A stretch of DNA of 64,000 nt from contig NC_081415.1 in the NCBI RefSeq assembly GCF_030272615.1, forward strand, positions 186,941,233 through 187,005,232. Direction: 5' to 3'. Of the stretch, positions 57,259 to 64,000 are shown one piece after another. The DNA is from Cryptomeria japonica (Eukaryota; Streptophyta; Pinopsida; Cupressales; Cupressaceae). The position numbers and the translations under genes are program-made. Under the pieces are notes generated by a model. It made no database searches. It had not been told where the DNA came from and was given only the letters and a program-made list of their open reading frames with translations. The number at the start of each line of letters is the position of its first letter. Position 1 is the first letter of the stretch.

Positions 57259-59049
57259 CTTGATTTGGGGCATTTGTATTGTTTATCTAATATCATTGTA
57301 TACTTGGACTGTTATTGTTTTATGATGATCTATATGCAGACATGGACTCTATATGATGATGCTCTTTTATATGAATGTTACTTTATATGATGATCTATAT
57401 GCTTAGATGCTTTGCTTTTATGGATGCAATGAGTAGATGGATAATGATATGATCTTTATGCATGTTACTTTATTTGATGATGATGCTTTATATGATGATG
57501 AAATGATAAATTCTTTTGTTGATTTTTGATTTTAGATATCTTGGATGCAAATGAAAATGATTACTTAACCTAAATGATACAAATGCAAATGCACGATTGA
57601 TTAATGCTTATGATTATGTAAATGCAAATAACCTACATGAAATGTTCTTGATTTTTATATGTAATGTATATGAATCTAAGTGCAAAGATGCAACTAAATG
57701 ATCGTTAATGAAATGATAATGTAGATAATAATGATGATATGATGAATGAAATGTACTTAATTGAATGCAAACTAATGCAATAATAAAATGCAACTAAATG
57801 AAATGGATAATGCTTAAAAATGATTCTAAAAATGAATGCACCTATAATGATTAAATGCAAATTGTTTTTGTTTGTCCAAGTATACTCAATCTTTATTTAT
57901 GATCGTTGATTCATTAATGAAATGATATGCTTATAATGCAACTGATAAATGAATGCTTATAATGCAACTGATAAATGAATGTTTATAATCTAACTTATAA
58001 ATGAATGCTTATAATCTAAAATCATCTAACTAAAAATTGTGCTGCCATTCTTCATATGCGATCTTGTAACAGTGCTTGATTTCATCATTGAGCTTAAATG
58101 TTGTAAAAAATACAAGCAACTTGACATAAAGATTCAAGATGACCTGAGTATTGCTTACATGGATTTTGATATAACAAGTTAATACAAGCAACTTGATATA
58201 ATGAGTCAAGTTGACCTGAGTATTGCTTGCAGAACAAACAAGGAGTATCTCCTTTCATGCATGACTTGGAACGTCCTCCTTGACCTTTTGCTGATCATAT
58301 CCTGAGACAAGTTCATACCATAGTAAGAGATAAACCACAAACAACAATCAAAGAAATATAATCATGCCCCATCATAGCTTCTCTAGTCATGGACATCCTT
58401 GAGTTGCATAGAGTACATGATTAGTAATAAAATCAAGATATAAACACTGAATCTTGTATGTCATTCACATGTTCTAATGGTCATCAACTAATATAATCAT
58501 CTTGATGAATGATCTTTGATAATCTTGTATAGCTTGCTGATTGATTCTTTAGTTTATGAGTTTCATGATTCAGTTGTTGATGAAATGCCTTGATTTTTCG
58601 TTGCTTTGTTGCTCGTTATCTGTTTCAAAATCCTAGGTGTTTTTGTTTTTTTTCTTCTAAGTTTTTCGAATGTTTTGGATTTTTTAAATATTCAAAAGAT
58701 CACCTTAGCAAAAGGAATTAGGATTTTGCCCCCAGTGGAAACAAAAATTTATTTTGGATGTATGAATTGATCAAGATCCAAACCATGGCAGAATAGAAAT
58801 GCAGGTTGATAGATTTTGATAAAATCTAAGACAGTGACTATGACAAGTATGTCAAAGATTGATAACTGTTGGTAAGCTGCATATTTCTTGCTAAATAGTT
58901 CACCGAAATGGATAAGCTAGGATATATGATAGATGCGATAGGATGGAGTGGATAGGTGTGTAAAGTGATCTCATAGATGGAGGAACTCACTTTGTAGATA
59001 GCACATGTTTACCAGGTTTTTACCATCTAAATTTATTGCATTTTTGTTA
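57259..59049. other. Tat-3 region between PMD and pol 3' ends
   Basis: Bases 57310-58030 repeat the ATG-rich low-complexity type of Tat-1 and Tat-2, including ATGCAACTGATAAATGAATG in tandem (57935-58000). Bases 58365-58420 carry the TAGCTTCTCTAGTCATGGAC word. A diverged nested hairpin (GGTAAAAACCTGGTAAACAT on the element strand) lies at 59001-59024. No gene was seen. Confidence 0.6.
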
Positions 59050-59184
59050 GATTTTATATGCTTTTTATTGATTTTTTCATGACTTTATATGCTTTTTATT
59101 GATTTTTTCAAAACTTTATATGCTTTTTATTGATTTTTTCAGAACTTTATATACTTTTTATTGATTTTTTCAAAACTTTATATC
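59050..59184 (-). repeat. 31-base AT-rich tandem repeat
   Basis: The TTATATGCTTTTTATTGATT core recurs at 59054, 59085, 59116, 59147 and (start only) 59178, an exact 31-base period, ending at the pol stop codon. Tat-2 has about two units at the same place, so the array expanded in Tat-3. Confidence 0.92.
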
Positions 59185-60293
59185 TCAAGCATAGAATTTC
59201 TTGAGATGGATAGAATTGATAGGTTCATCAAACCAATCACCTTCTAGAGTAGATAATTTGTATGCTCCTGATCCATATGTTGCTACTATGACAAAAGGTC
59301 CTAGCCAATTTGGTTCAAATTTTGCCCTTCTTTTCCCGATCTCGCTGATTTCTTGGATTTTCCCTTAGAACTATGTCTCTAATCTGGAAAATGTGTGGCT
59401 TGAATTTGTGGTTATAGCTTCTTGCCATTCTTTGTTGATATACTTTTAAATGATCTATTGCATTTTGGCGACGTTCCTGAATCAGTTCTAGTTCCTGGAG
59501 TTGAGAGACTCTTTTTTCTTCTTCTAGTATAAGACCATGCAAGGATACTCGCAGAGAAGGTATCTCTACTTCTATAGGTAATATAGCTTCAGATCCATAG
59601 ACCAAACAATATGGAGTTGCCCCTGTTGGAGTGCGAACACTAGTTCAATATGCCCAAAGAGCAGGATTTAACTGAATGTGCCAGTCTTTTCCAGCTTCAT
59701 TAATTGTTTTCTTCAAGATTTTTAAAATAGTTTTGTTTGATGCCTCAGCTTGACCATTACCTTGTGGATAATATGGAGTAGAGAACCTATGTTGGATATG
59801 AAACTTTTCACATAGCTCTTTTACATCTTGCTTTTTAAATGGTCTTCCATTATCAGTGATAATGGTCATAGGAACTCCATAGCGACAGATTATGTAATTC
59901 AAGATGAATGATGATATTTGTTTTCCTATCACTTTTGTTAAAGGCACTGCTTCAATCCACTTAGTAAAATATTCAGTAGCAATCAAAATGAACTTATATC
60001 CATTAGAAGATGAGGGATTGATCTTTCCTAGCAAATCTAGGCCCCACTGTGAAAATGGCCATGATCCTGTCATAGGATATGACTCTTGTGCTGGTGCATG
60101 AATTATATTTCCATGAATTTGACATTGTTTACACTTTCTAGCATAGGTGAATGAATCCCTTTCCATGCTAGGCCAAAAGTAACCTATACGAATAAGTTTC
60201 TTAGCCAATGTTAAACCACTTGAGTGTGTACCACAAATACCCACATGAATGTCATTAAGAACTCTCTCAGATTCATCTTTTTCAAGACATCTC
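59185..60293 (-). pseudogene. pol: Tat-3 integrase, C-terminal to zinc-finger part
   Basis: Integrase on the element strand from the zinc finger (GTHSSGLTLAKKLIRIGYFW, CKQCQIHGN) through the core (SQWGLDLLGKI, MTIITDNGRPF, GNGQAEASNKTI; full D, D, E) to GPFVIVATYGSGAYKLSTLE and a stop at 59185-59187. A stop after NPALWAY (59645) and a frameshift near 59320 damage it. The N-terminal codons (CLEKDESERVLNDIHVG) are cut from the rest of pol by CopLTR-3 at 60294. Confidence 0.92.
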
Positions 60294-61841
60294 TGATAGT
60301 TCTAATGCTAAATATGATTAGTATAGATGCCATGCTAACAATATGAGAGGGGGGGGGTGAATCATTCAAACTTAATCTTCAATAAAAACAACAGATTCAA
60401 CATCAGTAACCTTATCAGAAAAATAGTAATGCATGCAGACCCATAAATAGATAAGATCACAAACATATAACACCAGATTTTAACGTGGAAACCCAAATAG
60501 GGAAAAACCACTATGGGATTTCGGACCCACTAAGAAATATACTCTTCTAGAGTATGCTCGGTTAAAAGCAAATCCTGTTAAAGATTACAAACATATTGCT
60601 AGATGTGACCCGGTTAAGGGATTTCCCTCAGATTTGTTAGGATCTTCACCTTGTTAGAAGTGACCTTGTTAAAGGATTTCAAACACTCAATAAGAATGTC
60701 ACCTTGCTAGAGGATTTTACAAATAAGACTGTTAAGTCCACTCGGTTAAGAGATTTTCTGCCACTTCTCAAAATAATAGTAATAAAAATATGTCTGCAAC
60801 TTCACATCTAAAAATGCTAAAGCAGATTCCTATTTGTTCAATACAAGTTAGACATAGAACTAATCTTTTCTATCTGCTGGGCATCTATACTCTATTATTC
60901 TAACAGGTCTTCAAGCTTCTATGCTCGATAATCACTATGTAGCATCCCTATGCATACACTTGCCTGCATACATTGTTTATAAATAGTTTCCTATTTATAA
61001 ACAATCTTCCAACTGCTTAATCTCCTTGATCACATTTCCCATGATCAATCATAGCCATCAGATCTTCAATCTTGTCCAGGTTCAATGTATCCTTCAATCT
61101 GAAAATGTTTTACCCCGCCTTGGAACTTGCATTTTCACCTTGGAACTTGTGTTAGGGTATTGTAGTTCAATCTCAGCTATAGATCTTCCTGCCGATCTTT
61201 CTTTACCATAGATTCTTTAACAATCTTCATACACGGCTTACCAATCATTTAATCCACTCCAGCTCATCAGCTTCCTTCATTAAATATCACATGTAAACAT
61301 TTAATGCATTCTGTTATAGCTCTGTTGTAACTCGGTAACAACTTGGTGAATACTAAACTTCACTTGGTAGACATTCTGCCTTCATTAACCGATAGCGATA
61401 ACCTTAGGGTTTTACCAACTAGGTTCCTTAGGGTTTATTGACTAGGTTCTTTGCTCGGTAACATAGTATAGTATTAACCTTTCAAACAATAGCATATGTA
61501 GGAAATCAAGACAATCTAAACATCATGATCTCATCATTGTCCAACTCAGTAATAGTTGCCCATTGAATAACTTATCCCCTTATTCATCATATTCTTTCTG
61601 TGTCTTTTACCGACATCTTTATACTCATCAAATCATACTTCTTAAGATATGGCAACATCATACTGAATTAGAAAATCAATTTCTTGACATCAATGACAAA
61701 ATAATAATCAAGATAGTAAAACATCTTTAATTAGTTATATCTATAGTCATCAACAACCTCCTCAATATCCTTAAGAAATGCCAGCAATCTCTCATTGTAA
61801 TTGGAATGCCAACCTTCTTCTTGTCTATTATAATGCCAACA
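60294..61841 (-). mobile_element. CopLTR-3, copia-type solo LTR, intact with target duplication
   Basis: TGATAGTTC...TAATGCCAACA, 1548 bases, flanked by a perfect ATCTC duplication (60289-60293 and 61842-61846). Removing it restores the reading of the Tat-3 integrase region as in Tat-2. It contains the G-run GAGAGGGGGGGGGTGAATCA (about 60340) and GTGGAAACCCAAATAGGG (about 60485), shared with the other two CopLTRs. On the minus strand these give TGATTCACCCCC...TCTCA and a GGGTTTCCAC block typical of plant copia LTRs. There is no internal coding region. Orientation is inferred from these motifs. Confidence 0.9.
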
Positions 61842-61846
61842 ATCTC

Positions 61847-64000
61847 AATAATGTACCATCTAGGCCATGCCTATATAGGATATCAGCAATAATAGTATAG
61901 CGAGAGGACTGACGGATAAATTTTCTTCGTTGATTACGAGATAATTCAAGAGGAAGGATATGATCTTTCAAATATTGGTAGATTTGATCGTATAAGGATT
62001 CATTGGTTCTTGATATATGGCAAATTCGATAGGTATGCTGGGATTGGATGGTAGGGGTTAAGATATCTTCCATGAGAAATTTGTAACATTGTTGATTCTC
62101 TTTATTTTGCAAGAGAGATGCTATTGTAGCCATTGCATCTGCTGCTTTATTCTCATTTCTGGGGATCTGGGTGAATGTGATTTCTTTAAAGTGCCCTTTA
62201 AATTCCTCCACTAGCTATTTGTATGGCATAAGCTTATCATCCTTTGTCTGATATTCATCATTTATTTGATTTATGACAAGTTGTGAATTACCATAGACAT
62301 GTAGTTCTTTAACATTCCATTCAATGGCCATTTTGAGCCCTATAACCAATGCTTCATACTCTGCAGTATTATTGGTGCATGGAAATCGCAGTCTATACGA
62401 TTTCAGAATTGTATGTCGTTGAGGTGTGATAAAAAAGATTCCTGCACCTAATCCATATTGAGGATAAGAACCATCAAAATATAATTCCCAAAAGTTTATA
62501 CTTACTATCAAGATATCTGCATTAGGAAATTCGATGTGCAAAGGCATGTTATTTTGTAAAGGTGCATCAGCTAATTGATCAGCAATGACTTGTCCCTTGA
62601 TGGCTTTTCGGTCAACATATTCTATGTCAAATTCACTCAGTATCATAACCCATTTTGCTAGCCTCCCTATTAATGTTGACTTGCTTAACAGATATTTGAG
62701 AGGATCTATCTTTGATATTAGTTTAACAGAATAAATCAACATATAATGTTGTAGCTTCTGAGTTGCAAATACAACTGCCAGACATATCTTTTCAATTGAG
62801 GAATAATTTAATTCCTATCCAACAAGTGTTCTGCTGATATAATAAACTGCTCTTTCTTTTCCTTCATCATCATGTTGAGCTAGGAGCGCGCCTAACGACA
62901 CACTTGTTGCTGAGACATAGAGTAACAATGGTTTCCCTTTGGTTGGTGATATTAGTACTGGAGGACTCATAAGATATTCTTTTATTTGCAAGAAAGCTTC
63001 TTCACATTTTGTATTCCATTTGAATGGAACATTTTTATGTAAAAGATGGGTAAATGGAAGACATCTATCAGCCAATTGAGAAACAGATCTCCTGATTGAT
63101 TGCAACCTTCCTTGTAAACATCGTAATTGACTTATGTTCTTGGGTGACTCCATCTCCATGATAGCTTTAACTTTTCCAGGATCTACTTCGATGCCTTGGG
63201 CTGATATAATGTACCCCAAGATCTTTCTGGAGGTTACTCCGAATGCACATTTCTTTGGATTTAATCTCAATTGATATCTTTCCAGCTTGTCAAAAATCTT
63301 GCTTAGAATGTTCAAATGTTCTTTTCTTGTGTGAGATTTTGCGAGTATGTCATCGACATAATCTTCCATGAATGTATGCATCATGTCATGAAAAATTATC
63401 GTCATAGCTCTTTGATATGTCGCTCCTACATTCTTAAGCCCAAATGGCATAATATTCTAGCAATATGTTCCCCATGCATAGGTGAAAGATTTCTTCTCTT
63501 GATCTTCAGGTGCAATTCTGATTTGATTATATCCTGAGAAGCCATCCATTAATGAAAAAATCTCATGTCCTGTTGACAAGTCTACTATGATATCAATGTT
63601 TGGTAGCGGGAAATCATCTTTTGGACATGCTTTATTCAGATCTCTAAAATCTATGCAGATTCTTATGCTCTTATCTAGTTTTGATACTAGTACAATACTT
63701 GAGACCCATTTTGGATAAGCCACTGGTCTTATGAAACCTACTTCCAATAGTTTCTTATGCTCAATTTTTACAAGGAGAGAAATATGCGGATGCATCTTTC
63801 TTAGCTTTTGTTTAATAGGTTTTTCTTTTAAATCCACATTAAGATGATGCATGATAAGATCTGGGTTAAGCCCTGGCATATCTGCATAAGACCAAGCAAA
63901 ATTTATTTGTCTTTGCTTAAAGAATTCCATGTACTCTTTCCTTTCTTTTTCTGATAATGAGGCAACAAAATGAAGTATTTTAGGATCCTTCGATGTATTA
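61847..64000 (-). pseudogene. pol: Tat-3 RT, RNase H and second RNase H (continues past the window)
   Basis: From the right edge: KQKLRKMHPHISLLVKIEHK, RICIDFRDLNKACPKDDFP, MPFGLKNVGATYQRAM and EDYVDDILAKS (YxDD, about 63350). The connection and first RNase H follow (LLLYVSATSVSLGALLAQHD, LLSKSTLIGRLAKWVM). The archaeal-type RNase H comes next (WELYFDGSYPQYGLGAGIFF, CTNNTAEYEALVIGLK, ELHVYGNSQLV, where the third catalytic Asp has become Asn), then the linker to integrase (DILYRHGLDGTLLR). Stops at 63457, 62815 and 62215 inactivate it. Protease and gag lie beyond 64000. Confidence 0.93.

Overview
This is a plant nuclear-genome window made almost entirely of nested LTR retrotransposons. The only trace of a host gene is a broken leucine-rich-repeat receptor-like gene at the left edge. 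The AT-rich background, the deep nesting and the dominance of large Ty3/gypsy elements of the Tat type suggest a large-genome seed plant, perhaps a conifer. That assignment is inference. No intact host gene, rRNA, tRNA or CRISPR array was seen.

Layout. 1-6540: AT-rich DNA with an LRR receptor-like pseudogene (865-2455, minus) and an inverted-repeat element (3932-4772). 6541-9917: 5' part of an old Ty3/gypsy element on the plus strand (called Gyp-0), with part of an LTR, an initiator-Met type primer site, a leader carrying another inverted-repeat element, and a decayed gag running into protease. Gyp-0 is cut in its protease by a copia-type solo LTR (CopLTR-1, 9918-42178, target duplication AGTGG). 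CopLTR-1 is cut by a 31-kb Tat-type element on the minus strand (Tat-1, 10633-41630, target duplication ACAAT). Tat-1 is cut by a second copia-type solo LTR (CopLTR-2, 13943-28353, duplication ATGCT/AGGCT). CopLTR-2 is cut by a plus-strand element with 1.6-kb LTRs (LARD-1, 14076-26998, duplication GCAAC/GTAAC). The insertion order is therefore Gyp-0 < CopLTR-1 < Tat-1 < CopLTR-2 < LARD-1, oldest first.

42303-64000: further minus-strand Tat elements. Tat-2 (3' LTR 42303-43460, pol to about 50490) also sits in the Gyp-0 protease remnant and is truncated on its 5' side. It is followed by a fragment of another family (Tat-4, about 50508-52227) and an inverted LTR piece. Tat-3 (3' LTR 52741-53897, pol running off the right edge) has its integrase region split by a third solo LTR (CopLTR-3, 60294-61841, duplication ATCTC).

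How the parts work together. Tat-1, Tat-2, Tat-3 and LARD-1 all carry an extra gene in the opposite orientation to the element, between its main coding region and its 3' LTR. It encodes a plant-mobile-domain (PMD) protein with an acidic or Arg/Gly-rich linker, a coiled coil and, in the Tat copies, an SSGGVMG tail. LARD-1 has no protease, reverse transcriptase, RNase H or integrase, only a long Gln/Ser/Pro-rich sense ORF plus the antisense PMD gene. It nevertheless shares a leader block, short G/C-rich motif arrays, an AAAACC-centred nested hairpin and a hairpin next to the polypurine tract with the pol-bearing Tat elements. The simplest reading is a non-autonomous partner using the Tat machinery in trans. 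All coding regions carry stops or frameshifts, so nothing here looks currently active.
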